From assembly GCA_913777945.1 (NCBI GenBank), contig CAJYTY010000032.1, positions 124,001-188,000 on the forward strand: 64,000 nt of DNA. Direction: 5' to 3'. Positions 8,197-19,059 of this stretch are shown here, piece by piece. Each line of letters opens with the position of its first letter. The stretch's first letter is position 1. The notes beneath the pieces were generated by a model that was not told the DNA's origin, did no database searches, and saw only the letters and a list, made by a program, of their open reading frames with translations. This stretch comes from an uncultured Acinetobacter sp. (lineage in GTDB: Bacteria > Pseudomonadota > Gammaproteobacteria > Pseudomonadales > Moraxellaceae). The translations under genes and the position numbers were made by a program.

Positions 8197-11100
8197 ATGC
8201 GTTTAAGCAGTTTAAAACTTTCAGGCTTTAAATCTTTTGCCGATAGTACTACATTACATTTCAAAGCAAACCGTACTGCGGTGGTTGGACCGAACGGTTG
8301 CGGTAAATCAAATGTCATCGATGCTATTCGTTGGGTGATGGGTGAATCAAATGCACGTCAGTTGCGCGGCGGTAGTATGCAGGATGTCATTTTTACTGGG
8401 ACAGCTAAACGGAAGCCTGTTGGTGTTGCCAGTGTCGAACTTCGTTTCGATAATACCTACGGTAAATTAGGTGGGGCTTATAATGCCTATAGCGAGCTGG
8501 CTGTCCGTCGCCAAGTCACACGTGAAGGTAAGTCTGAATATTTCTTAAATGGCACGCGTTGCCGTCGTCGTGATATCACTGATATTTTCTTGGGCACAGG
8601 TTTAGGGCCGCGTTCTTATGCGGTGATTGAACAGGGTATGATTAACCGTCTGGTTGATGCCAAGCCTGAAGAAATGCGTGTGTTTATTGAAGAAGCTGCA
8701 GGAGTGTCTCGTTATCAAGCGCGCCGTCGTGAAACCTTGCAGCACTTAGAGCATACTGAGCAAAATCTGGCGCGTTTAGACGATATTGCCGCTGAACTAA
8801 AATCTCAACTCCGCAGCTTGAAGCGCCAGTCTGAAGCTGCAATTCAATATAAGACCCTAGAAGGGCAGATTCGAACTTTAAAAATTGAAATCCTTTCATT
8901 CCAAGCTAATCAAAGTCAAAAGCTACAACAAGAATATACTGTTGAAATGACGGCACTCGGTGAAAACTTTAAGTTAGTCCGTTCAGAATCTCAAACCATT
9001 GAACACGATCTTGAAGCCACCAGTGCTTTATTCCAACGCTTAATTCAGCAGTCTTCACCGTTGCAGCATGAATGGCAACAGGCCGAGAAAAAGCTGTCTG
9101 AATTAAAAATGACCTTGGAACAAAAACAGAGTTTATTCCAGCAAAACAGTACCAGCTTGCTGCAACTTGAACAGCAAAAATTACAAACCAAAGAGCGTCT
9201 GCAACTCTCTGAATTACAGGTTGAAACTTTAACAACTCAATTTAATGAGCAAAATGAAAGCTTACTTGCCTTAGAACAGCAGACACAAAGGGCTGAGCAA
9301 AATTTTACTGATGTTCAGGCACAGCACAAGCAAGCACAACAGCAATTTGATCAACTGAAAACCCAAGTTGACCAGCAACAACAGAAAAAGTTGCAGATGG
9401 CAGCGCAAATTGAACAGCTCGGTAAGAATGTACTGCGGATTGAGCAGCAAAAGCAGACCTTACAAACGCAAACTACTCAGATTCGTGCTCAGGTTCAGGA
9501 TGATGAACAAGCGCAGTTAGAACAATTGCAACAACAACTGCAGCAGGAAATAATTGCGTTAGAAACTGCCATTGAGCAATTACAGCAGGATGTCCAGACT
9601 AAGCAAGATCAACAACAGTTGCACAAGGCTGATGTACAGAGCCTCAAAACTGAGATTCAGGTTTTATTGGCTGAACAAAAGAACCTAAATCAGCTTGTCG
9701 CAAAGCAAAGCCCGAAGCAGGATCAACATGCAGTTCGACTGATGCAAAGCCTACGTTTAAGCGCTCAAGCTAAAGCGCATGCAAGCATTATTGAGAAGTT
9801 CTTAGCCAAATGGTTACAAGCGCAGTTGATTGGGGATGGGCAAGCCTTCCAAGAGGGTATCGCACGACAGTTAAAGTCATCACAACAGCAGCCTGTTCAA
9901 ATTGTAGGGCTTACTTGTTTGAGTGAGTGGATCGAGGCGCCACAATCTTCTTTATGGGCAAATGTCGCCGTTGCAGAAGATTTAGCCACAGCATTGCGAT
10001 ATCAAGTGCATCTCCAGCAAGCACAATCGATTTTAACGCTGGATGGTTATCATGTCGGTGCCGATTGGGTGATTGCACTGCACTATGATGAAGACAGTCA
10101 AATTGCGCAGGGGATGCTCAGTCATCAAGTGCGTTTAGAGGAAATTGAACAGCAACTGGCACAGCAACAACCACAGCTGGATGACTTGGAACATCAGTTT
10201 TCTCAACAGCAGGAAATGTTGCAACAGCAGCAACAGCGCTTGCAGCAACAACAACAAAACCTGAAGCAAAAGCAAAAAGAACTGCAACAGCTGGATGTAC
10301 AAATTGCCAAACTGCAAAGTACCGCACAGGCCTTTGTGTTGCAGCAACAGCAATTCGCAGATCAGTTGAAACAGCTTGATCTACAGCTTGAAGAAGATGC
10401 CATGCAGCGTGATGATTTGGAGATTGATCTGCATGCACTGGCATTGAAATTAGAAGCAGTGTTGCCGAACTATAAGACGCTACAGTTTCAGGTAGAAAAC
10501 TTGAATGAGCAGTTGGATGAGCAGCAACAGCAGTTGACTCAACAACAGCAGCAACGTGAAGCTTTACGTCGCCAGACCTCGCAAGCCAATCAGCAAATTG
10601 AGTTATTAGAAAAAGATATCTCGTTCCTGAAAACACAATATCGTCAAATCATTGAACAAATCGAACAGGCCAAGAAGTTTGTTGATCCGATTCAGCTTGA
10701 GCTGCCGAACTTGGAGTCTCAATTTCACGAGCAATTCCAGCAAACAGAAAAGCTACAGAAAACATGGAATGAATGGCAGCTTGAACTGAATCAAGTACAA
10801 GAGAAACAGCAGCAACTCACAGAACAACGTCATCAAGCTCAACAGAAAGACGAGCAGGTGCGTGAGCAGTTGGAAAAAAAGCGTTTAGCATGGCAGGCAG
10901 CAAAATCAGATCGTGAACATTATCTGGAACAGCTGAAAGAATTAAATGCGGACGCTTTATCTGATCTGTCGATAGAAATGAAAGATCATCAGCAAAAACT
11001 TGAAAAAGCGCAGCAGCAATTCGAAAAAATTGGTGCAGTGAATTTGGCTGCTTCACAAGAATACGAAGAAGTGTCACAGCGTTTTGATGAGCTGAGTCAT

Positions 11101-11646
11101 CAGATGCAGGATCTACAAAATACCGTTGATCAGCTCAAAGATGCGATGAAAAGCATTGATCAGGAAACGCGTAAGTTATTTATGACCACCTTTGATCAGG
11201 TCAATCAAGAACTACAATTGTTGTTTCCAAAGGTATTCGGTGGAGGTGAAGCGACTTTAAGCCTTGAAGATGATTGGCAGTCTGGGGTGAAACTGATGGC
11301 ACGTCCACCTGGCAAACGTAATAGTTCTTTGGCACTATTATCTGGTGGTGAAAAGACGTTAACCGCTCTGGCTTTAGTATTTGCTATCTTTAGGTTAAAT
11401 CCAGCACCTTTCTGCGTATTGGATGAAGTTGATGCACCACTTGATGATGCCAACGTACAGCGGTATTGTAATTTGGTAAAAGAGCTTTCTGAACAAGTGC
11501 AATTCATTTACATTACACATAATAAATTGGCGATGACAATGGCAACTGATTTACTGGGAGTGACCATGCCAGAGCCGGGCACATCAAAATTAGTGACTGT
11601 CGATTTAGAACAGGCAAAAGAATACGGGTTAGTTGCGGAGTCCTAA
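8197..11646 (+). CDS. smc: Chromosome segregation protein SMC
   Basis: This is the ATPase of the SMC-ScpAB condensin that compacts and resolves replicated chromosomes. The N-terminal Walker A (GPNGCGKSNVIDAIRW) is at about 32-47, coiled coils run from about 170 to 500 and 650 to 1000, and a hinge lies between. The C-terminal head has the ABC signature LSGGEKTLTALAL and Walker B FCVLDEVDAPLDD. The length of 1149 residues is normal for the proteobacterial type. The coiled coils are extremely glutamine-rich. Its partners scpA and scpB are in this window at 34.6-36.0 kb. It is followed by zipA one base after the stop. Confidence 0.97.
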   Translation: MRLSSLKLSGFKSFADSTTLHFKANRTAVVGPNGCGKSNVIDAIRWVMGESNARQLRGGSMQDVIFTGTAKRKPVGVASVELRFDNTYGKLGGAYNAYSELAVRRQVTREGKSEYFLNGTRCRRRDITDIFLGTGLGPRSYAVIEQGMINRLVDAKPEEMRVFIEEAAGVSRYQARRRETLQHLEHTEQNLARLDDIAAELKSQLRSLKRQSEAAIQYKTLEGQIRTLKIEILSFQANQSQKLQQEYTVEMTALGENFKLVRSESQTIEHDLEATSALFQRLIQQSSPLQHEWQQAEKKLSELKMTLEQKQSLFQQNSTSLLQLEQQKLQTKERLQLSELQVETLTTQFNEQNESLLALEQQTQRAEQNFTDVQAQHKQAQQQFDQLKTQVDQQQQKKLQMAAQIEQLGKNVLRIEQQKQTLQTQTTQIRAQVQDDEQAQLEQLQQQLQQEIIALETAIEQLQQDVQTKQDQQQLHKADVQSLKTEIQVLLAEQKNLNQLVAKQSPKQDQHAVRLMQSLRLSAQAKAHASIIEKFLAKWLQAQLIGDGQAFQEGIARQLKSSQQQPVQIVGLTCLSEWIEAPQSSLWANVAVAEDLATALRYQVHLQQAQSILTLDGYHVGADWVIALHYDEDSQIAQGMLSHQVRLEEIEQQLAQQQPQLDDLEHQFSQQQEMLQQQQQRLQQQQQNLKQKQKELQQLDVQIAKLQSTAQAFVLQQQQFADQLKQLDLQLEEDAMQRDDLEIDLHALALKLEAVLPNYKTLQFQVENLNEQLDEQQQQLTQQQQQREALRRQTSQANQQIELLEKDISFLKTQYRQIIEQIEQAKKFVDPIQLELPNLESQFHEQFQQTEKLQKTWNEWQLELNQVQEKQQQLTEQRHQAQQKDEQVREQLEKKRLAWQAAKSDREHYLEQLKELNADALSDLSIEMKDHQQKLEKAQQQFEKIGAVNLAASQEYEEVSQRFDELSHQMQDLQNTVDQLKDAMKSIDQETRKLFMTTFDQVNQELQLLFPKVFGGGEATLSLEDDWQSGVKLMARPPGKRNSSLALLSGGEKTLTALALVFAIFRLNPAPFCVLDEVDAPLDDANVQRYCNLVKELSEQVQFIYITHNKLAMTMATDLLGVTMPEPGTSKLVTVDLEQAKEYGLVAES

Positions 11647-11647
11647 T

Positions 11648-12637
11648 ATGGAAATGAATACAATAATAGGCATTGTTATCGCCGTTGTGATTATGCTCGT
11701 TGGTTTGATCATGATTTTAAGAAAACCAAAACCAGTTGAGCCTTCATTAGAAGCAGATCTTCATGTTAACCCTGAAAGTCAGCAACCTGTGATTCCTCGT
11801 CATGTGCGAGATCAACTTCTACAAAACAATGTCGCCGCTACAGTTGAACGCGTTGAACCAAGTTTTAACACGGCACAGATAGGAGCAAAAACGCCAGTTG
11901 AAACAGCTGCTGCGGAAAATATTGTAAAAGCGACTGAAACTGATGTTGTGATTGAACCTGAGCCAGTCGTCGAGTTAACTCCAATTTCAAATGAACAAGA
12001 GAAAATTCTTGAATCGCAGTCTCAAGACGAAGTTGAAGCGCTTTTAACAACGTCAGAAAAAGCTGAGGATGAGAAAGCTGAAACAGAGCTCAGCTTAAAT
12101 CCCAATATTGAAACTGTTGCCATTGAAGAATTCGATGGTGAAAGTAATATTTTGGATGTGCATTTGCATGAACAGCAACGCTATGATGATGAAAGTGCTT
12201 TGGCAACAGCAGAGCAAATTATTGCTTTGAATGTTTATCCGAATCCACGCCGTGCTTTGTCTGGTGATAAAGCTCTCAAAGTATTGTTGAAATACGGTCT
12301 GCGTTTTGGAGAGATGTCTTGCTTCCATCGTTATGAAAATACCGATGAGCCAAGCCCATTAATGTTCTCTGTATTACGTGTCACAGATAATGGACCTGCT
12401 GGTTTTGATTTGGAAAGTTTGTCGGGAGAACAAGTACAGGGGTTAGCTTTCTTCCTTGCCTTGCCAAATAGTAAAGCTGTTACAGGCTATGATATGATGA
12501 CCAGTATTGCAGGCTTAATTGCACGTGAAGTCGATGGCAAAGTCTATGATGAAAATAATTTAGAATTTACGCCGCAGTTGAAAGAACATTGGCGTCATCA
12601 TGTGATTGATTATCGTCCAAATCAAGCAACCGTCTAA
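11648..12637 (+). CDS. zipA: Cell division protein ZipA
   Basis: ZipA tethers FtsZ to the inner membrane at the division ring. The protein has the expected order: an N-terminal membrane anchor (IIGIVIAVVIMLVGLIMIL, residues 6-24), a long acidic, Pro/Glu-rich linker (25-195), and a C-terminal FtsZ-binding domain (about 200-329, ending near VIDYRPNQATV). The ATG at 11648 has GGAG seven bases upstream and is preferred over an upstream GTG at 11633 that would overlap smc. The position between smc and ligA is the conserved one. Confidence 0.93.
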   Translation: MEMNTIIGIVIAVVIMLVGLIMILRKPKPVEPSLEADLHVNPESQQPVIPRHVRDQLLQNNVAATVERVEPSFNTAQIGAKTPVETAAAENIVKATETDVVIEPEPVVELTPISNEQEKILESQSQDEVEALLTTSEKAEDEKAETELSLNPNIETVAIEEFDGESNILDVHLHEQQRYDDESALATAEQIIALNVYPNPRRALSGDKALKVLLKYGLRFGEMSCFHRYENTDEPSPLMFSVLRVTDNGPAGFDLESLSGEQVQGLAFFLALPNSKAVTGYDMMTSIAGLIAREVDGKVYDENNLEFTPQLKEHWRHHVIDYRPNQATV

Positions 12638-12670
12638 TGAATCTTTTATAATAAATTTAGTAAAAATTAT

Positions 12671-12693
12671 AGGGCGGTTTTTCCGCCCTTTTA
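12671..12693 (+). terminator. Terminator between zipA and ligA
   Basis: AGGGCGG and CCGCCCT form a seven-base-pair stem around a TTTTT loop, followed by TTTTA. It probably ends the smc-zipA transcript, at least in part, before ligA. Confidence 0.8.
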
Positions 12694-12708
12694 TATGGTG
12701 AAATTTAA

Positions 12709-14736
<2,028 letters not shown>

Positions 14737-14779
14737 TTTCTTTCTTCTCGAGTTAATTTAAAGTTGATCCTTGAGAAGA

Positions 14780-14807
14780 AAAAGGCGGCATGTTGATGCC
14801 GCCTTTT
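14780..14807. terminator. Bidirectional terminator between ligA and the reductase gene
   Basis: A 12-base-pair stem (AAAAGGCGGCAT / ATGCCGCCTTTT) has a GTTG loop. The A and T tracts let it work for both converging genes. Confidence 0.88.
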
Positions 14808-14813
14808 AATGTG

Positions 14814-15869
14814 TTAAATATATTTTTTCACAATACCATCATCAAGTAACTGCTGGAAATGCTCACAGACACTTTCCCGAATATCACGATATTGAATACC
14901 AAGCTCATTCACACTACGCTTTGAATTAAAGTAGATTGGATAACCCATATTGAGTTTTACAAATTGGCGTGAATGACCAAATACGGGTGCAACTAAAGAA
15001 AAAGCTGTTTTAGGTACAGTGAAATGTGGGAATGGGTATCTATAACCGAATTTTTGCGTTAAGGCTTTGCCCATGTCGAGCAGGCTTAATGTGCCACCAC
15101 AAATGATATAGCGACCTTGTGCTTTAGGATTTAGTGCCGCAGCAACATGCGCATCTGCAACATCACGGACATCTACGATTCCATTCCACATCGGCGGCAC
15201 ACCAAATAAGGTCGTACCATTCCCGAATTGTTGTAATACTTCGATACTGCCTGATTGACTAGCATCAGTGAGTGATGGCCCCATCACTAACGCTGGGTTA
15301 ATACAGACTAGACTCCAACGATTTTGTTGCTCGGCCATTTCCCAAGCTTTGCGTTCAGCCGCGACTTTTGAATATGGATAGGGTTGGTGTGTTTCACTAC
15401 TCGTATTGTTCCAATGGCTTTCATCAAACTCATTATTAGCTGTACTTTGGATCTCAATCGCATCGCCATAGGTTGATGCAATACTTGAGGTGAGAACCAC
15501 ACGTTTTACTGATTCTGTACGATTTACACTATCTAAGACATTTTCTGTGCCTTTAACTGCAGGTTCAATAATGTCTTTAACGGCATCTTTATAGTTAGTG
15601 ACTACAAAAGGTGATGCAGTATGAATAACAACTTCACAACCTTGCATAGCTTCATCAAAGGAATTTGGTTCGAGTAAATCTGCTTGGTAAAACTGGATTT
15701 GTCCTGATGATTTATCTGCTAGATCATACAGGTGCTGAATTTTATTTTTCTTAGATGGATCTCGAACCGTTGCATGTACGTTGTAACCCTGCTTAAGCAG
15801 TCGTTCAATAATCCAGCCCGCAATATAACCCGTAGCACCAGTGACCAAGATTGGCTTACTTTTATCCAT
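14814..15869 (-). CDS. NAD(P)-dependent reductase, dihydroflavonol-4-reductase-like extended SDR
   Basis: This 351-residue protein belongs to the extended short-chain dehydrogenases. The nucleotide loop is VTGATGYIAGW near residue 10. An HTASPF motif sits near 86, a serine pair SSIAS near 128, and the catalytic pair is YPYSKVAAERKAW (Tyr and Lys) near 164. The pattern fits the dihydroflavonol reductase / cinnamyl-CoA reductase / methylglyoxal reductase group, but the physiological substrate cannot be told. It is a single gene that faces ligA across a shared terminator. A GGA stands before the ATG. Confidence 0.8.
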   Translation of the reverse strand: MDKSKPILVTGATGYIAGWIIERLLKQGYNVHATVRDPSKKNKIQHLYDLADKSSGQIQFYQADLLEPNSFDEAMQGCEVVIHTASPFVVTNYKDAVKDIIEPAVKGTENVLDSVNRTESVKRVVLTSSIASTYGDAIEIQSTANNEFDESHWNNTSSETHQPYPYSKVAAERKAWEMAEQQNRWSLVCINPALVMGPSLTDASQSGSIEVLQQFGNGTTLFGVPPMWNGIVDVRDVADAHVAAALNPKAQGRYIICGGTLSLLDMGKALTQKFGYRYPFPHFTVPKTAFSLVAPVFGHSRQFVKLNMGYPIYFNSKRSVNELGIQYRDIRESVCEHFQQLLDDGIVKKYI

Positions 15870-16221
15870 TGTTATTTCCGCATTATGTTTTTGTGATTGC
15901 TGTTATTTACCGAATTTTGTTCAAACAAACAACAGCCGAGCTGTCATTTTTTATGATTTTTTGATCAAAATATATTCGGAATAAGAAGCATTGCTAATCG
16001 TTACAAAAAATCAAACAAATGATTTTCAATAAGATTATCTATTTTAAAAGGTTAAAATGATATGCAAATGCTTCTTTTATTTAGATAAATTAGGCGAATT
16101 AAAACTGTAAATGCGTATGTTTCTCATTTTAATTTTATAAAAATCATAAACTTACACAATTTAATTTTGCAAATATGATTTAAGTTCACCATAATATTAT
16201 TATTCGATAGGAGTAAATATT
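15870..16221. other. AT-rich divergent intergenic region upstream of bfr
   Basis: This 352-base stretch separates two divergent genes and must carry the bfr promoter. It is very AT-rich, with many A and T runs. I could not find a full Fur box or a confident -35/-10 pair, and there is no ORF or RNA gene that I recognise. Confidence 0.4.
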
Positions 16222-16686
16222 ATGCGTGGCAATCCAGAAGTCATCGACTATTTAAATATGCTCATTGGCGGTGAATTGGCTGCTCGTGATCAATATTTAA
16301 TTCATTCAAGAATGTACGAAGATTGGGGCTTAAGTAAAATTTACGAGCGTATTGATCATGAAATGCAAGAAGAAGCTTCACATGCTGATTCAATCATTCG
16401 CCGTGTTTTATTTTTGGGTGCTCAACCTAATATGAATCGTGAAGACATCAATGTGGGTACAGATGTCGTAAGTTGTTTAAAAGCTGATTTAGCACTTGAA
16501 TATCATGTGCGTGAAAAACTAGCGACAGGCATTAAGCTTTGTGAAGATAAAGGTGATTACATTAGCCGTGATATGTTGCGTCAGCAGCTTTCGGACACAG
16601 AAGAAGATCATACGTATTGGTTAGAAAAACAATTGCGTTTAATTGAATTAATTGGTTTGCAAAATTATATTCAATCGCAGATCTAA
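16222..16686 (+). CDS. bfr: Bacterioferritin-type iron storage protein lacking the haem-ligand Met
   Basis: A 154-residue four-helix ferritin of the bacterioferritin family, which oxidises Fe(II) and stores it in a 24-subunit shell. The ferroxidase ligands are present: Glu18 (GGELAA), Glu51 and His54 (EASHAD), a Glu at 93 (ALEYH), and Glu127 with His130 (TEEDH). Ungapped alignment of the first 60 residues with E. coli Bfr puts alanine at position 52, where E. coli has the Met that ligates the inter-subunit haem. It is therefore probably a haem-free subunit, as in the FtnA/BfrA half of two-subunit systems. No bfd is adjacent. TAGGAG precedes the ATG. Confidence 0.9.
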   Translation: MRGNPEVIDYLNMLIGGELAARDQYLIHSRMYEDWGLSKIYERIDHEMQEEASHADSIIRRVLFLGAQPNMNREDINVGTDVVSCLKADLALEYHVREKLATGIKLCEDKGDYISRDMLRQQLSDTEEDHTYWLEKQLRLIELIGLQNYIQSQI

Positions 16687-16695
16687 TCAAAAATG

Positions 16696-16723
16696 AGAAA
16701 GCCAACTGAGAAGTTGGCTTTCT
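16696..16723 (+). terminator. Terminator of bfr
   Basis: A 12-base-pair stem (AGAAAGCCAACT / AGTTGGCTTTCT) with a GAGA loop stands just after bfr. The T-tract is short, so termination may be partial. Confidence 0.7.
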
Positions 16724-16752
16724 ATTTGGATGAAAAATTCTAATTCTAGAAC

Positions 16753-17238
16753 TTAATCTGGCTGTTTAATATTCGAATCTAGATTCCATGCCTGAGTGAG
16801 GATTGCCAAAATTTTATCTGTTTGTCTCTTGGAAAACAGTGAGAGTCTAAGTTGGCTTAATTTATGGCGATTTTCATCCTGTGAAAAATAAATATTAGTT
16901 CGGTAATGCCAAAATTTTTGAAAATCTTGACCTAATAGCTTACGCTGCCATTCATACTTTTTAAATACATATGGGTCTATTATTAAATAAGATTTTTGAT
17001 GTAATTCATTTATTTTTATAGTGCGTGTTTTAAATAACATTCTCAGAGAAATACGTTTGTTGGTAATGATTAAGCGATTCGTCAAAAAAACTGGCAGAAA
17101 AAATAAGAGCCATAAGAAAACAGGATCTTTAAATAAAAATAGGCAAATCGGTGTTCCAATGATGATATATATAAGACCCGATAAAGAGCTAAACGGTATA
17201 GTTTTTATTAATAAACTTTCATCTTGTTCTAACTGCAA
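16753..17238 (-). CDS. Small membrane protein with PH-like (bPH_2-type) region
   Basis: A 161-residue protein with two adjacent hydrophobic helices (about residues 18-52) followed by LTNRLIITNKRISLRML. That segment looks like the start of a bacterial PH-like domain of the DUF304/bPH_2 type, in which a short membrane hairpin leads into a beta-rich domain. I do not know its function. It lies downstream of the peroxiredoxin gene on the same strand, 39 bases away, and could share its transcript. Confidence 0.55.
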   Translation of the reverse strand: MQLEQDESLLIKTIPFSSLSGLIYIIIGTPICLFLFKDPVFLWLLFFLPVFLTNRLIITNKRISLRMLFKTRTIKINELHQKSYLIIDPYVFKKYEWQRKLLGQDFQKFWHYRTNIYFSQDENRHKLSQLRLSLFSKRQTDKILAILTQAWNLDSNIKQPD

Positions 17239-17277
17239 TTTTATTCCCCTTAAAATTCAATATGACTTAATTCAAAT

Positions 17278-17853
17278 TTATTTATTCTGAGTATCTTTTA
17301 AATCTTTTAATACTTGATCCGCATGCGTTTGCGTATTCACACTCGTGTAGTGATACATAATTGCACCTTGAGGATTAATCAAGAAACTCTCACGTTTAGC
17401 AATTTTTGTAATCCCGAGGTTTCTAACAATGCCAAATTTTCCAGCAAGTTCGCCTTTTTCATCTGCCAAGATTGGGAACGGTAAACCGAGCTTTTGTGAA
17501 AACTTCTGGTGTGATGCAACATCATCCAAGCTGACACCCAATACTACTGCATTCGATTTTAAGAATTGAGGATAAAGTGATTTAAATTGATTCGCTTCTT
17601 GAGTACATCCCGCAGTGTCATCTTTAGGGTAGAAATAAAGTACAATCCACTTGCCTTTATATTGGTTCAAAGTGTGCCATTTCCCACTTTGATCTTGTAG
17701 TTTGAAATCTGGCGCAGACTGTCCCACCCATTCTTTTTGAGCTGTATTTTGCTTAGAAAAAATAGAAGTTTGCGCTGTACTAAGGCTAGGGATACCAAGT
17801 AAAAAAAACGAACTGCATAAAATAATAACTTTGGACTTTATCGTATTCATCAT
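17278..17853 (-). CDS. Exported peroxiredoxin of the BCP/PrxQ type
   Basis: A 191-residue thiol peroxidase with an N-terminal signal sequence (about residues 1-27, ending STAQT), so it probably acts in the periplasm. The thioredoxin-like AhpC/TSA domain begins at VGQSAPDFKLQDQSG. The peroxidatic cysteine is in DDTAGCTQEA, and the surrounding FYPKDDTAGCT is the signature of the BCP/PrxQ group. Members of this group reduce hydroperoxides with electrons from a thioredoxin-like partner. No second cysteine is obvious in the mature protein, which suggests a 1-Cys mechanism. The upstream gene is the divergent bioH-like esterase. Confidence 0.85.
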   Translation of the reverse strand: MMNTIKSKVIILCSSFFLLGIPSLSTAQTSIFSKQNTAQKEWVGQSAPDFKLQDQSGKWHTLNQYKGKWIVLYFYPKDDTAGCTQEANQFKSLYPQFLKSNAVVLGVSLDDVASHQKFSQKLGLPFPILADEKGELAGKFGIVRNLGITKIAKRESFLINPQGAIMYHYTSVNTQTHADQVLKDLKDTQNK

Positions 17854-18048
17854 GTTGATCTCAAAGTGTAATAAACTCTACTTTAGCAAATTTCGAAATC
17901 ATATGGGTTAGAAAATTCTTTAAAGAATTTTGATCTGTTTTATGGTGTCTTTTGAGCAAAGCATAATAAAAGGGATGGATTAGGAAAATAATGACTCGTA
18001 TAAATCGGAGAGTATACTGCATTCAAGTTTTTGGAATTGAGCAAGCGC

Positions 18049-18771
18049 GTGAATTATAGGATTCTACTCATCACGGGATGGGGCGGTGGTGCCGAATTAT
18101 TAAAACCTTTACATGAGGCTTTAGAACAAAAGGGATATAGCGTTGAACGGCTTAATATCTTTAATGCGCTGGATGGTGATATCTTGCAACAGCATGTTGA
18201 ACTTGCGGTTAAATATGATGTAATTGTGGGGTGGTCGCTTGGCGGACAACTGGCAACAATCTTGGTCAATCAAATACAACAACAATATGCAGAACAGAAA
18301 GTTTTAATCACTTTAGCGTCGAATCCATGTTTTGTGGCTCAAGCAGATTGGTCAGCAGCAATGCCTGTAGAAACCTTTATGCAATTTAAACAATCATTTG
18401 AACAGGATGCCATTACCACGCTAAAACGGTTTGGCTTATTGGTCTGTCAAGGTACAAGTTCGGCAAAAAAAGACTTCGTGGCTATGCAGAGATTGATTAA
18501 TCCACAACCGATTGCATTGCTTCGGCAGGGATTGCAGTTGCTGGAGCAATTGAACTTGGTTGAGTTGTATGAAAATTATCAGGGCAGACAGTTACATGTC
18601 TTTGCAGAGTATGATGCTTTGGTTCCTTACCAAGTTATACAAAAAACTAAAGATTTAGCTGCAAAGAATCTATGTGTTATTTCGATTGATGGAGCTTCGC
18701 ATGGTTTTCCATGCTTTATGGTTGAGCAGACTGTGCAAAAAATTGAAGATTTTATTCAATACACGGTTTAA
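18049..18771 (+). CDS. bioH: BioH-like pimeloyl-ACP methyl ester esterase
   Basis: A 240-residue alpha/beta hydrolase. The elements match BioH-type esterases: the oxyanion region ITGWGGGAE at the N-terminus, the nucleophile elbow GWSLGGQ, ASNPCF just after it, an acid in FAEYDALVP and the catalytic His in GASHGFP. BioH removes the methyl group that BioC adds, which frees pimeloyl-ACP for BioF. It lies 288 bases upstream of bioA on the same strand, which strongly supports this role. The GTG at 18049 is preferred; a TTG at 18031 would add six residues. It is divergent enough from E. coli BioH that it may belong to another isofunctional esterase family. Confidence 0.75.
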   Translation: MNYRILLITGWGGGAELLKPLHEALEQKGYSVERLNIFNALDGDILQQHVELAVKYDVIVGWSLGGQLATILVNQIQQQYAEQKVLITLASNPCFVAQADWSAAMPVETFMQFKQSFEQDAITTLKRFGLLVCQGTSSAKKDFVAMQRLINPQPIALLRQGLQLLEQLNLVELYENYQGRQLHVFAEYDALVPYQVIQKTKDLAAKNLCVISIDGASHGFPCFMVEQTVQKIEDFIQYTV

Positions 18772-18906
18772 TCTTGCTTGAATTGAGAGTTCTCGCAATT
18801 TATTTTAGATTTTGACAAGTTTAAGATTATGCATACAAATTTTAAATCTGTTAGGGCGGAGTCGTGCTGAGTGTTAATTTAATTTCAGGATAAGCTTTCA
18901 GCTAGA

Positions 18907-19001
18907 CTTACTTTGGTTTCGCCCAAAGTAAGCAAAGGCACTTGTTAAGCTGATGGTACATCCTTGATACCACAGCTTAACAGGCGGCATCCATGCCGCC
19001 T
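18907..19001 (+). repeat. Hairpin repeat element, copy 1, upstream of bioA
   Basis: Three hairpins stand in a row. The first has a ten-base-pair stem (CTTACTTTGG, 18907-18916; CCAAAGTAAG, 18923-18932) around the loop TTTCGC. The second pairs 18944-18957 with 18968-18981 (GTTAAGCTG...CAGCTTAAC) with one bulged base. The third is AGGCGGCAT/ATGCCGCCT at 18982-19001. The first hairpin plus the following GCAAAGGCA recurs at 22996-23028 with 30 of 33 bases identical, downstream of bioD. The rest of the 288-base gap (18772-19059) holds a possible -35 box TTGACA at 18812-18817 and nothing else I recognise. Confidence 0.7.
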
Positions 19002-19059
19002 CCATGATCGTAGGTACTGCCATGAATTTAATTGGCTTAGGATGAAGAGTAAATAACGG

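Noticed and set aside
10118..10636. A 172-codon open frame antisense to smc.
   Set aside because: It is the shadow of the CAG/CAA-rich coiled coil (Val/Ala/Leu runs) and has no ribosome-binding site or family resemblance.
18944..18981. Possible integron attC site, because the arms start GTTAAGC and end GCTTAAC.
   Set aside because: The second copy of the repeat has different arms (GTCATCC/GGATGAC), and no integrase or cassette is near. The match to GTTRRRY is probably chance.
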